From NCBI GenBank assembly GCA_041398785.1, contig JAWKUA010000014.1, positions 143,600 to 207,599 of the forward strand: a stretch of DNA of 64,000 bases, written 5' to 3'. Source of the stretch: Planctomycetaceae bacterium. GTDB taxonomy: Bacteria > Planctomycetota > Planctomycetia > Planctomycetales > Planctomycetaceae. Positions 55,783-64,000 of the stretch are shown piece by piece (positions within the stretch are counted from its first letter, which is position 1; every line of letters begins with the position of its first letter). Below the pieces are notes generated by a model that saw nothing but the letters and a program-made list of their open reading frames with translations, searched no databases and was not told where the DNA came from. The position numbers were made by a program, and so were the translations under genes.

Positions 55783-56093
55783 GTCGCTGCCGAATACGTG
55801 ACAGCGGTCAGCAACGGCATTCCGCCTTCCGGCAGAAATCGCGCAATTACCCAGCCAGCCTGACGCGAACAACGGGCAGACTCGGGCTGCCCGGCAGATT
55901 CCGGTATCGCTTTTGGCGGAGCCGTGAAATCGGGGCATAAAGGGGAATTGCCTGACGCGGTCCCGATCACCGTCCGCCGATACTCTTTGTTGAGACAACC
56001 CACGGAATTGAGTGCTGCTGCGCTGTCTGATGCACACCGAATCGGCGCAGACCGCGGCATCGCAGCAGTTCCGGCAGAGCAGGATCGGCCCGC
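55783..56093. other. 311-bp intergenic region
   Basis: Between pabB and the thioredoxin-like gene. It has a segment near 55975-56020 with several TTG runs, but no convincing promoter, repeat or gene. Confidence 0.3.
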
Positions 56094-57041
56094 ATGACGC
56101 AAGTGACCCGACGACTGGCGACAGTATTGGCGTTCTCCGCACTCTTGACCGCCCCCCGTTCGGCCTACAGTTCGGAATCCGGCGGGTGGTACCCCGGTTT
56201 CGAGGACGCTCAGAGATCAGCGAGTGATTCCGGCCAGCCGCTGCTGCTTCACTTTCATGCGACATATTGTGGTCCGTGCCGCCGGATGAACCGGGAAGTT
56301 TTCGGTGAACCCGATGTGCAGCAGCGACTCCGCAACGGAATCGCAGCTGCGGAAGTCGATGTCTCCGAACACCCCGAAATCGCTCAGCGCTACGGCGCCA
56401 GTACGGTTCCGCGTGACGTTGTGGTGTTTCCGGACGGATCCATCGAAACGGTCAACGTCGGTTTCATGCCTCGCGCGGCGTACATGTCGATGCTGGCCAG
56501 CATCGCGGACCGCGGTTATACAATGGCGGCCGCAAGGCAGCGACAACTTGATCTGCAGCGGCAGTCCGATCAGCAGATCACGCCGGAACCGGCTCAGGCC
56601 ATTGTCGCCACGGACTCCGGCGACGATGCGCCAAACGACACGGCTGACGTCTCCCGGACCGAAGACGACAGCGTTCTCGGCCTGGAAGGATTCTGCCCCG
56701 TACGACTGCATGAGGACCGGGAGTGGGTCAAGGGCAGTCCGGAGTTTACCGACACGCATCACGGCGTTGTCTATTACTTCAGCGGCCAGAAGGAACTGCA
56801 GGAGTTTCGCTACAACAAGGACAAGTACGCCCCTCAGAATCTGGGCTGCGACACTGTTGTCCTGTCAAGTGAGCAACAGGCGGTCGCGGGACGCATCAAG
56901 TACGGTGCGTTTTTTGACGGACGTCTGTATCTGTTCAGTTCGTTTGAGAATCGCAAAGAGTTCAAAGCTCATCCGCTGCGATACACTCACATCCGCCATG
57001 CCATCAAAGTGGACCAGCTCGTCGGACAGCGGTTTCAATAG
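56094..57041 (+). CDS. exported thioredoxin-like / YHS-like fusion protein
   Basis: A 315-residue protein. A signal peptide covers residues 1 to about 25. A thioredoxin-fold domain has CGPC (C59, C62) in HATYCGPCRRMNREVF and a cis-Pro region STVPRDVVVFPDG. After a low-complexity linker (about 145-200) comes a C-terminal YHS-like domain (GLEGFCPVRLHEDREWVKGS, FDGRLYLFSSFENRKEFKAH). This pairing suggests a periplasmic redox or metal-handling role. Single Cys in the YHS part (FCPV). Confidence 0.76.
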   Translation: MTQVTRRLATVLAFSALLTAPRSAYSSESGGWYPGFEDAQRSASDSGQPLLLHFHATYCGPCRRMNREVFGEPDVQQRLRNGIAAAEVDVSEHPEIAQRYGASTVPRDVVVFPDGSIETVNVGFMPRAAYMSMLASIADRGYTMAAARQRQLDLQRQSDQQITPEPAQAIVATDSGDDAPNDTADVSRTEDDSVLGLEGFCPVRLHEDREWVKGSPEFTDTHHGVVYYFSGQKELQEFRYNKDKYAPQNLGCDTVVLSSEQQAVAGRIKYGAFFDGRLYLFSSFENRKEFKAHPLRYTHIRHAIKVDQLVGQRFQ

Positions 57042-57109
57042 GCCGACGCGAAACAATGACGCCCGGCACCCGATGCTTCTGACGTGCGGCCGGTCATGGG
57101 GAACGCCTG

Positions 57110-58327
57110 TCAAAGTCGTTCCATGAATCGCATGAATTCCACTTCCAGCCGGCTGATATCACCAAACTCCGCCTGAAAGTCCGACAGCCGCTGCTCCGCG
57201 GTATAGGTCTCAAGCGGATCCCGCTGCCGAAGTCGGTGCAGGTAGGCGGCCAGGTTCTTTCGTCGCGAGGAATTCTCCAGCAGAAAGAATGTCAGCGCCC
57301 ACGATTCGCTGTAGGAATCCAGTGTGTTCGCATGGAAGTACTTGTCGTCGGCGATCAGTTTGGCCAGATCTCCCATGGCACGTCGAGGACTGCGTTTGCT
57401 GTTGAACCAGTCATGACGTTCCTGATTCAGTCGATCCGTCTGCAGGTTTCGACCCGACTTGCTGCGCATGGCGTCCGGTTCCAGTGATGTCGCAAGGCCT
57501 TCGATGACCCACACCGGCGTGCCTCCCAGCCGTGAGTGTATGCCGATGTTGTAACCGACCTGATGAGTCGTTTCGTGGATGATTGTCGCAGCGGTGTTGC
57601 CGGCGACGTTAGCAAGCGCAGCGATCGTTGTATCGGCGGCACTCGGCGAACCACCGGAATTCCCGACCGGTTTCCGCTGCACGGACTTCAGCAGCGAGGC
57701 GTCGTCGAACAGCGCGACGCGATTGGACATCAGCGAGTAATAGCCCAGCAGCCCGCGCGCCGGAGGCACTCCGTCACGCTGGCAGTATCCAGCGAACTCC
57801 CGTTGCGAACCAAACACGACCGCGACCATGGGAACGTCCGGTTCCTGAACGTTGAACCCGCGAACACGATAGAACTGCTCCACTTCGCGGTAGATGTTTT
57901 CGAACAGCCGAGCGTACTCGGCGGCGCGACCGCGCGGTGCCGCGACCAGATAGTGTGTCGTGCCGGACACCTCATACGATCCGCCGAACTCCTTCTGCAG
58001 TTCGTCGCGAAAGACGTTGTCCGGGAACGGACGGAACCGGTCAGCCACACGTTCGAAACCGGTCAGATCTGCAACGCTTAGCTTCAGCAGCTTGCCCTGG
58101 CGGTCCATCAGCGAACACGTTGTCGTCGTCAGCGCCACGATCCGGCCGACGTAATCCTGTTCACTGTCCGTCACGCGAATCATGCGGTCGGTGGCGGTGA
58201 CCGCCGGGCACTGAATCAGGACAACCAGCGTCGCCGTAATCAGCCCCCGAAGCACACCGGGCGATACCAGATGCGAAATCGCGAACGGACGGGCGGCGCA
58301 CCGTCGGAGAGTGAAGGAAGACTGCAT
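57110..58327 (-). CDS. DUF1570 putative metallopeptidase, exported
   Basis: The ATG at 58327 (405 aa) is chosen over a TTG at 58378, because the hydrophobic N-terminal segment (LITATLVVLIQC, about 29-40) then sits properly as a signal or anchor. A zinc-peptidase-like HETTH motif (H251, E252, H255) lies in IIHETTHQVGYN. Preceding blocks FYRVRGFNVQEPDVPMVAVV and GLLGYYSLMSNRVALFDD are typical of DUF1570. Function unproven; the gene is separate from its neighbours. Confidence 0.76.
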   Translation of the reverse strand: MQSSFTLRRCAARPFAISHLVSPGVLRGLITATLVVLIQCPAVTATDRMIRVTDSEQDYVGRIVALTTTTCSLMDRQGKLLKLSVADLTGFERVADRFRPFPDNVFRDELQKEFGGSYEVSGTTHYLVAAPRGRAAEYARLFENIYREVEQFYRVRGFNVQEPDVPMVAVVFGSQREFAGYCQRDGVPPARGLLGYYSLMSNRVALFDDASLLKSVQRKPVGNSGGSPSAADTTIAALANVAGNTAATIIHETTHQVGYNIGIHSRLGGTPVWVIEGLATSLEPDAMRSKSGRNLQTDRLNQERHDWFNSKRSPRRAMGDLAKLIADDKYFHANTLDSYSESWALTFFLLENSSRRKNLAAYLHRLRQRDPLETYTAEQRLSDFQAEFGDISRLEVEFMRFMERL

Positions 58328-58515
58328 CGCGTGCGGAATGGTCCAGCAGACGTTTGAAGCGAACTGCCACGGCGACAATGACCAATCCGGGAGCTGATAA
58401 GAGAGGTATCGCTAACCTAGTGCGCCGCCGGATCGCCGATCGCCGAAAACCACGCGGTTCCCGCCGCTGTGTGCTTCACACTGCCGACGAAACCACTACA
58501 AGCGCTGCGATCGGA

Positions 58516-60249
58516 TCAACCAGGCAGGTTTAGCAACTGCGAAAAGAATTCCCGCAGCGGCTTCACCTGAGCCGCCAGGGTCAGCACCACGACGACAGCG
58601 ATTCCGATCGCCACCAAAACCGGCCAGCGTCGACCGGCAGGATCATCGGACCGCGCGACACCAGCAGCATCGTGTTGGCCAACGATGGCAACGTCGCTGT
58701 CCGAATCCTCCATTTCTGACGCATCGTCCGGCGGATTCTCGTCGTCGGGCGAGAAGCTCGACTCCAGCTCTTCACTCAACCTGCGATGCCGCTGCGCCAG
58801 CGCGCTGACGGACATTACGGTCGCCGCTCCCGATTGTTCATCCAGCCGCTGCAAAAATTCTTCAAAGGCAGTTGCATACGGTGACGATTCCGATTCGACC
58901 GACGCGACCTCACCGGGAAGCGCAGGATCGGGACTGAACGCTGTCGCGACGCCGGGGTGGCCGGTCGCTGGTGAGTGGCCTTCCTCCGCCGAGTGATGCT
59001 CTTCCGCCGACCGTGCCGCCTCCGCCAACGGCGCCTCAGCCGCCGGCTGTTCCCGGAATGGCCGCGTGTCGGAAACTCCGGGACGATCGGTCGGTGTCTT
59101 TTGCTGCGTGGCGTGAGTAACGAAGGGACCGTCATCCGCAAGGCGTTCCGGCGCCGAAGATTCTGCCGCGGAAACAGGCGGGATGGGCCGGTCCGAATAC
59201 TTCGAAACGAACTCGTTGGCCGCCAGCCAGTCCTGAAACCGTTTCGACACTTCCGCTGCCGTCTGAATTCGCTGCGAGCGCTTCTTGACCATCATCTCAT
59301 TCAGCAGCCCGGCGATCTCCGCGGGTACGTCCGGCCGCAGCTCCGTGACCGGTCGCGGCTGCTTTGTCTGATGCGCCAGAATTCGCTGCGGCAGACTTCC
59401 TTCATTGAAGGGAGGCTGTCCGGTCAGCATGAAGTACAGCGTCGCTCCCAGCGCATAGATATCGGCCCGCGAGTCAGCGCGGTGACTGTCAACGGCCTGT
59501 TCGGGAGCGAGGTAGTCGGCGGTACCGAGAACGCGTTCGTTGTACTGCCGTGTCAGATTCTCCTGCTCGCCTTCCAGCATGCTGGCCAGCCCGAGATCCA
59601 GAATGCGAATGTCGCCTTCCAGAGTTCGGAACAGGTTTCCCGGTTTGACATCGCGATGCACCAGGCCGGCCTGATGAGCGTACTCCAGACCCAGAGCCGA
59701 CTGTCGGACAACTTCCGCGGCCGTTCGAATCGACAGCGGGCCTCGAGCGTTGACTTCCTCGCTCAGGTCCGCCCCGTGCAGCAGTTCCATCGCCATGAAA
59801 TAGACATCCGATTTTCCGTCGGACACCGTGTGCAGACCGTAGACCCGCACGATATTGGGATGTTCCAGTCGCGACGCCAAGTCGGCTTCCCGCAGAAATC
59901 GTGGCAGGTAGGACGCTTCCTTCGCGCGCGAAGGCGGCAGGATCTTCAGTGCACAGATCTGCTGCGTTTCAACTTCTTCCGCCACATAGATCGTGCTCAT
60001 GCCGCCCCTGGCCAGCAGCGAACACAACTTGTAGTTTCCCAGAAAAAAACCACGATGCTTTGCCTGCAGCAGCTTGTCCGCCTGCCACTGCGTTACCAGA
60101 CGTTCCCGCACCAGCAGCTTTGCGAACGAATCTGCCTGGGCCGTTTCATCGGGATGCTCATCGCACAGCCGTTCGATGTCTTCGACGGACAGCAGCCGAC
60201 TAAGTGCCAGCACATCTCGAAATGACTTGCTTGTCAGTTGCACAGTCAT
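58516..60249 (-). CDS. serine/threonine protein kinase with C-terminal transmembrane helix
   Basis: A 577-residue Hanks-type kinase. The kinase domain spans about 73-340: Gly-loop LLARGGMSTIYVA, ATP-binding K102 in ALKIL, HRD (198-200) in GLVHRDVKPGN, DLG (218-220) replacing DFG, and YLAPEQAV. An N-terminal helical region (about 10-65) precedes it, as in many planctomycete kinases. After an acidic, low-complexity stretch (about 380-530) there is one transmembrane helix (VLVAIGIAVVVVLTLAA, about 545-561) near the C-terminus. It probably signals from the membrane; no substrate is evident nearby. Confidence 0.87.
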   Translation of the reverse strand: MTVQLTSKSFRDVLALSRLLSVEDIERLCDEHPDETAQADSFAKLLVRERLVTQWQADKLLQAKHRGFFLGNYKLCSLLARGGMSTIYVAEEVETQQICALKILPPSRAKEASYLPRFLREADLASRLEHPNIVRVYGLHTVSDGKSDVYFMAMELLHGADLSEEVNARGPLSIRTAAEVVRQSALGLEYAHQAGLVHRDVKPGNLFRTLEGDIRILDLGLASMLEGEQENLTRQYNERVLGTADYLAPEQAVDSHRADSRADIYALGATLYFMLTGQPPFNEGSLPQRILAHQTKQPRPVTELRPDVPAEIAGLLNEMMVKKRSQRIQTAAEVSKRFQDWLAANEFVSKYSDRPIPPVSAAESSAPERLADDGPFVTHATQQKTPTDRPGVSDTRPFREQPAAEAPLAEAARSAEEHHSAEEGHSPATGHPGVATAFSPDPALPGEVASVESESSPYATAFEEFLQRLDEQSGAATVMSVSALAQRHRRLSEELESSFSPDDENPPDDASEMEDSDSDVAIVGQHDAAGVARSDDPAGRRWPVLVAIGIAVVVVLTLAAQVKPLREFFSQLLNLPG

Positions 60250-60785
60250 GCGTCAAAACACCACGCATCTGGTGCTGCAGTGAGTGAGCCCGGTGAAAAC
60301 CACACCTTGAAGTCGTCCCCAGGATTGTGTTCAGGGGAATCGCAAGCCTGATCATTAGGCTGCTGACCCCGGCGGTACAAGTCGGCTATCGTAACGGCGG
60401 GTAACGCCTGCGGCCAGTGGGCTTCTCCGGCACTTGGCATGCGCCGTCGACCCGGAGATGCGCCGCCCGATCCCCGCTTTGCGACGCCAGGCCAATCAGT
60501 TCCGCGGCGCCGCACTCCGGAAGCCGCGCGCGCGTTTTGCAATTCGCCGTCGTCAGCATGGTCCGTAGCGATCCGGTTTTCAGCCCGGATCGACGACGGT
60601 CACGCCGCTGCAAACCATGACAGGACGCGCTCCGTATCCTCCGGAAGCACAAACAGCGTAAGCAATGTGGGAAGGGCTGGAAGGAGGAATGGCTCCGACC
60701 GCAGGCCGCAGACCGGCCTGTTCGCGATCTGCCGGGCTGAGCTCGTGCCCCTTTGCGTTGCGTCGTGCTCGCGCGCCTGGTCGCA
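60250..60785. other. 536-bp intergenic region with a remnant of a membrane-protein 3' end
   Basis: Minus-strand sequence ending at a stop at 60600-60602 reads LLTLFVLPEDTERVLSWFAA, similar to the 3' end of the gene at 63912. The rest shows no convincing gene. Confidence 0.45.
60600..60665 (-). pseudogene. duplicated 3' fragment of the membrane-protein gene at 63912
   Basis: Translated to its stop it matches the last about 20 residues of the minus-strand gene leaving the window at the right (xLTLFVxPEDxERVxxWxAxA). No upstream coding continuation with hydrophobic helices could be traced, so it is a leftover of a duplication or recombination event. Confidence 0.45.
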
Positions 60786-61928
60786 TTACGAAATGTGTCC
60801 GCCGCGAGTTTCCACGTAGACGGCGTAGAGCGACGTGCTGCCGGTCATGAAAAGGCGATTGCGTTTTGAGCCGCCGAAGCAGACGTTGGAACAGATTTCC
60901 GGCAGCAGGATCTGGCCGATGCGGTCGCCGTTCGGTGCGAAAATGTGAACACCGTCGTAGCCATCGCCGACCCAGCCCGCACTGGCCCACACGTTTCCGT
61001 CTTCGTCGGCACGAATTCCGTCGGCAAGTCCCCCGACCTTCTTGCCATTCAGTTCGAGTTCCATCGACGCGAACTCCCTGCCGTTCGCGAGGCGCTTTCC
61101 ATCGACGATGTCCCAGACCTTGATGTTACGGGGAGCATCGGGATAGTGGCTGGCTCCCGTGTCGGCCACGTAGAGCTTCTTGTAGTCGTTCGAAAAGCAT
61201 AGTCCGTTCGGCTTGTAGATCTCGTCCGTAACCTGTTCCACCTTGCCGGTCTGTGCGTCGATCCGATAGACAGCCTCCTTTTGATACGGCTGCGGGGACC
61301 CTGTCCCTGCCTGACGGCCTTCGTAATTCATGATGCCGCCGTAGCCTGGATCGGTAAACCACACGGCTCCATCGTCGGGGTGGACCACCGCGTCGTTCGG
61401 CGCGTTCAGCGACTTGCCGTTGAACGTTTCTGCCAGAACGGTTTCGGAACCGTCGTGTTCGTAGCGCACGACACGTCTTGTCTGATGCTGGCAGGAGATC
61501 TGCCGACCCTGATAATCAAAGGTATTGCCGTTGCTGTTGCCAGCGGGACTGCGAAACACACTGACGTGGCCGTCTTCTTCCAGCCAGCGCATCTGTACGT
61601 TGTTCGGAATGTCGCTCCACAGCAGGTAACGGCCGACTCCGTTCCATGCGGGGCCTTCTGCCCACAACATCTCTTTGCTGTGGTACAAACGCAGGATTGG
61701 CGAATTCCCGAGTTTGTACCTTGCGAAACGGTCGTCCAAAACGACGACATCAGGCTCCGGATATCGGACGGGCGGAGCGTCCGGTCCGTACTCCCGCCCG
61801 AATGCGACAGTCGTTGCCGTGGCCGCTGCAGCAGCCAGAAACGAACGACGGCCCAGTTGCACTACGGACGCTGGTTCGGTGGAGTCCGCGTTGTCAACGA
61901 TGGTGTTGCCGTTCAATATTGCGTTCAT
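60786..61928 (-). CDS. SMP-30/gluconolactonase-like protein, Tat-exported
   Basis: The ATG at 61928 gives 380 residues; upstream in-frame sequence lacks family similarity. A twin-arginine signal is seen in LGRRSFLAAAAATATTVAFG (RR at 27-28). The beta-propeller has EGPAWNGVGRYLLWSDIPNN, the SNGNTFDYQGRQISCQHQTR block, LNAPNDAVVHPDDGAVWFTD and PNGLCFSNDYKKLYVADTGA. The SMP-30 metal ligands (Glu of EGPAW, the Asn of PNDA, Asp of VADTG) appear retained. It likely hydrolyses a sugar lactone outside the cytoplasm. Stand-alone. Confidence 0.88.
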   Translation of the reverse strand: MNAILNGNTIVDNADSTEPASVVQLGRRSFLAAAAATATTVAFGREYGPDAPPVRYPEPDVVVLDDRFARYKLGNSPILRLYHSKEMLWAEGPAWNGVGRYLLWSDIPNNVQMRWLEEDGHVSVFRSPAGNSNGNTFDYQGRQISCQHQTRRVVRYEHDGSETVLAETFNGKSLNAPNDAVVHPDDGAVWFTDPGYGGIMNYEGRQAGTGSPQPYQKEAVYRIDAQTGKVEQVTDEIYKPNGLCFSNDYKKLYVADTGASHYPDAPRNIKVWDIVDGKRLANGREFASMELELNGKKVGGLADGIRADEDGNVWASAGWVGDGYDGVHIFAPNGDRIGQILLPEICSNVCFGGSKRNRLFMTGSTSLYAVYVETRGGHIS

Positions 61929-62230
61929 GTTTTCGTCGCCTGTTAACCAAAGTGAATACGGTTCGAAACGCCTGCCGAACGTTAGCAAATCGTCACAGGG
62001 AACGGCACCGAAACTCGCGGACGAAGGACATGCGTGTTGGTTTGCATTTGTCGGGCGCGATGCCTGCCTCGTGTGAAGAAATTCCGTGAGACAAAATCTC
62101 GTCCGTGACGTCATGGATGACGTGCAGCAGATCCGGTCAATTGCCCGGCTGCTGGTGATCAAAATTCGGCATTCTTCCGAAACTTGCGGAAGGCGACGCG
62201 GATCGAGCCGCCTGAGCCGCGGAGCTGTTC
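61929..62230. other. 302-bp divergent region with possible decayed coding sequence
   Basis: In frame with the DUF1559-type gene, 62159-62212 reads SKFGILPKLAEGDADRAA and then hits TGA (62213) before AAELFVSLKS. This may be the decayed N-terminus of that gene. No promoter was identified. Confidence 0.35.
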
Positions 62231-63094
62231 GTGAGTCTGAAATCGATCACCGTGTCGGGCAAGCTTCCTCCTGAGAACGCGACGCTGCGCCTCACGGCGA
62301 AAACTTCCGACGCCGCGGCCGGTCTGACGGAACTCGTGAACGGCTGGACGAAGGAGCAGCTTGGCGAAGACGCTGCCAGTCTGCAGTTGGAATCTGACGG
62401 CGACAGCGCTGTGCTGAACGTGACATCCGTCGAACAGGCCATCGCCGTCATCGGATCAGTTCAGCGACTGATGACGGGGCAAAGCCGCCCGGCCACGATG
62501 ACCTCACTCAAGCAGTTTGGCCTGGCGTTGCACAAATTTCGTGACGTCTTAGGTCACTTCCCGCCGCAGTCGCTCGTTGACGAAAATGGAAAGCGGCTGC
62601 TGAGCTGTCGAGTGCTGATCCTGCCGTACCTTGACGCGTACCCGCTGTATCAGGAATTCCGTCTGGGTGAACCGTGGGACAGCGAACACAACCGCAGGCT
62701 GATTGAAAAAATGCCGAATGTATTTCGGTCACCAGCCTCTGCGGGGCACGAACCGGACGTCGGGATGACGCTCTTCGTCGCACCGCTGACGGCCAGCACC
62801 ATTTTCGGCCAGCCGGGCCCCGGCGTCAAAATCACAGATATCACCGATGGGACCAGCAACACGATTCTGCTGGTGGAAGCCGCTGCCGACCGGGCTGTGA
62901 TCTGGACAAAGCCGGACGACCTGATGATCGATCTGAAGAACCCGCTGAGTTCGATCATCGACGAGAATGCTGACGGCTTCGCAGCGTTATTCGCTGACGG
63001 TTCGGCCCGGGTGTGGCCGAACGACATCGCCGTCGAGATGCTGCAGGCGATCCTGTCGATGAACGGCGGTGAACTCGTGGACTGGAACAAGTGA
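62231..63094 (+). CDS. DUF1559-like protein lacking the prepilin N-terminus
   Basis: A 287-residue protein from a GTG at 62231. The segments PPQSLVDENGKRLLSCRVLI, LPYLDAYPLYQEFRLGEPWD and VKITDITDGTSNTILLVEAA are the DUF1559 (SBP_bac_10-like) pattern seen in hundreds of planctomycete proteins. Those normally start with a type IV prepilin-like hydrophobic helix, which is missing here; instead an unrelated alpha/beta segment (about 1-80) precedes it. An in-frame TGA at 62213 lies just upstream of sequence that could extend it, so the gene may be 5'-degraded. Confidence 0.62.
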   Translation: MSLKSITVSGKLPPENATLRLTAKTSDAAAGLTELVNGWTKEQLGEDAASLQLESDGDSAVLNVTSVEQAIAVIGSVQRLMTGQSRPATMTSLKQFGLALHKFRDVLGHFPPQSLVDENGKRLLSCRVLILPYLDAYPLYQEFRLGEPWDSEHNRRLIEKMPNVFRSPASAGHEPDVGMTLFVAPLTASTIFGQPGPGVKITDITDGTSNTILLVEAAADRAVIWTKPDDLMIDLKNPLSSIIDENADGFAALFADGSARVWPNDIAVEMLQAILSMNGGELVDWNK

Positions 63095-63911
63095 GGAATC
63101 GTACGAAATAACGCTTCCAATGGACTGCTCGCCATTGAGGCACAGCCGGGGGCGGCCTGCCCAGCCTGGGCGGGGCGCAGCGCGGGCCATCGCACAGCAG
63201 GGCATCACAGCCCTTGCCATCCAACGGACTGGCGGAGCATCTCCGGGCCGTGGCAGCCCGGTTGCAGCGCGGGCTGGCCGGGTTCCAGCCCCATTGCCGG
63301 ATGCGGCAGCGTCGCTGGGTTCGGTGGCGCGAGCTGCGGATTTCGCACGGGGCCGAATCGTCCAACGACAACCATATACGCGGAGTTACATTGTCGAGAG
63401 ACTGAGGCTTGCCCGCAAACTCCCGGTTGTTCTGAGTTTCACAGACGCGCTGGATGGCCCAATTCGTTGGCTCGTCGTCAGCCGCAATCGCCTGCACCTG
63501 CGGACCGGCATTGTCAAAGACCGTCTAAGTCTGGCGACCTACGGTATCGAAGACACAGAAAAGAAACCTGGCACAGACCTGACACTTTTTTCTGACATCC
63601 GGTGAGCGACGGGCTACAGATGGCCGTCAGATTCGCCGGCGAGCTGCTGCAGAATCCAGCCTCCATGGCACCAACTCCCCAGTTCCTGCACCGCATAAGT
63701 CCACGGGTGAAGATGAAACACGGCCACTTTCGAGAATTCGTTCCGGACCTGCTAGTGAGAGGCTCCTTCAAATCCCCTACGAATCTCTCGCCGCGGCGTT
63801 TTGCCGCTCAGTTTCCGCTTCGCCCCCCGGCTCCTGCACGCTCGAAACTCGTGATTCGCTGTCGTCAGAATTCTCCGTGCCGGTCCTTTTCGTCGTCCGG
63901 CTCGACCGCCG
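63095..63911. other. 817-bp region without a supported gene
   Basis: Contains GC-rich imperfect palindromic sequence near 63140-63300 (for example GCCCAGCCTGGGC). Frames on both strands are arginine-rich and contradict each other. It probably contains decayed coding sequence. Confidence 0.4.
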
Positions 63912-64000
63912 TCACGCCCGCGCGATCCATAACATCACACGCTCCGCATCCTCCGGGAAAACAAACAGTGTCAGACCGCAGATCATGATCCAGCTAAAGA
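63912..64000 (-). CDS. 3' end of a membrane-protein gene (partial)
   Basis: The minus-strand frame open to the right window edge ends FSWIMICGLTLFVFPEDAER, then VMLWIARA and stop. A hydrophobic segment followed by PEDxERV suggests the tail of a membrane protein. The family cannot be named from 28 residues. A diverged copy of the same tail is at 60600. Confidence 0.5.
   Translation of the reverse strand, partial: FSWIMICGLTLFVFPEDAERVMLWIARA

Noticed and set aside
54946..56265. Minus-strand frame of 439 codons opposite pabB
   Set aside because: Mirror of pabB extended through a gap; no domain.
58975..60225. Plus-strand frame of 416 codons opposite the protein kinase
   Set aside because: Antisense; kinase motifs are on the minus strand.

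Overview
The window looks like a chromosomal piece from a planctomycete (Planctomycetaceae-like). The evidence is the gene content: two DUF1573 proteins, a DUF1570 protein, a DUF1559-type protein, YXWXPGY-repeat and prenyltransferase-repeat proteins, an RHS wall-protein remnant, a sigma factor with a C-terminal sensor extension, a Hanks-type kinase, a DUF6513/dihydropteroate-synthase-like protein, a CehA/McbA metallohydrolase and a large secretin. Base composition is GC-rich and fairly even. No rRNA, tRNA, CRISPR array, prophage or insertion sequence was recognised by eye.

Layout. 1-2.8 kb: 3' part of a glycogen phosphorylase, then a DUF1573 protein. 2.8-6.1 kb: a graveyard holding a broken RHS/YD-repeat gene that ends in a variable toxin-like tip, a frameshifted DMP19 (DUF4375)-like gene and a truncated glycosyltransferase. 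6.7-12.3 kb: a secreted WXXGXW/YXWXPGY protein, then a minus-strand LpoB-like / COG3014-like lipoprotein pair and a TPR protein. 12.7-25.6 kb: a long plus-strand run: WecA/MraY-like transferase, O-antigen-ligase-like protein, DUF1573, a tetraheme cytochrome fused to a metallophosphatase-like domain, SUKH protein, DUF971, recA, plsC, DUF2007, a two-gene AbiEii-like unit, radical SAM, and a halogenase-like flavoprotein. 25.7-41.3 kb: prenyltransferase-repeat protein, sigma factor, CehA-like hydrolase, lipoprotein, secretin, an unknown small gene and an EF-G-like GTPase. 41.8-47.3 kb: purA, a LuxR regulator, sucC, a frameshifted sucD and an Uma2 protein. 47.3-58.4 kb: MBOAT-like acyltransferase plus a membrane partner, ndk, carA, an SDR, a HicB remnant, a DHPS-like protein with pabB, a thioredoxin/YHS-like fusion and a DUF1570 protein. 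58.5-64 kb: protein kinase, SMP-30/gluconolactonase-like protein, DUF1559-type protein and the tail of a minus-strand membrane gene.

How the genes work together. Envelope functions dominate: polyprenol-phosphate sugar transfer with a ligase, secretin, LpoB-type lipoproteins, DUF1573 and cytochrome proteins. Central metabolism is represented by sucCD, purA, carA and ndk. The DHPS-like/pabB pair (3-bp gap) fits p-aminobenzoate and pterin cofactor synthesis, plausibly the tetrahydromethanopterin-type C1 pathway known from planctomycetes.

The most noteworthy signals are a dispersed family of palindromic elements built on a CGACGTCAGTCCGC core, two of which bracket the sigma-factor gene; several genes each broken by one missing base in a short G or C run (sucD, the DMP19-like gene, the glycosyltransferase), which look like assembly indels or recent decay; a sigma factor fused to a membrane segment and a secretin-N/STN-like domain; and overlapping radical-SAM and halogenase-like genes. 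I did not find one clearly new multi-gene system. The sigma fusion and the radical-SAM/halogenase pair are the best candidates for follow-up.
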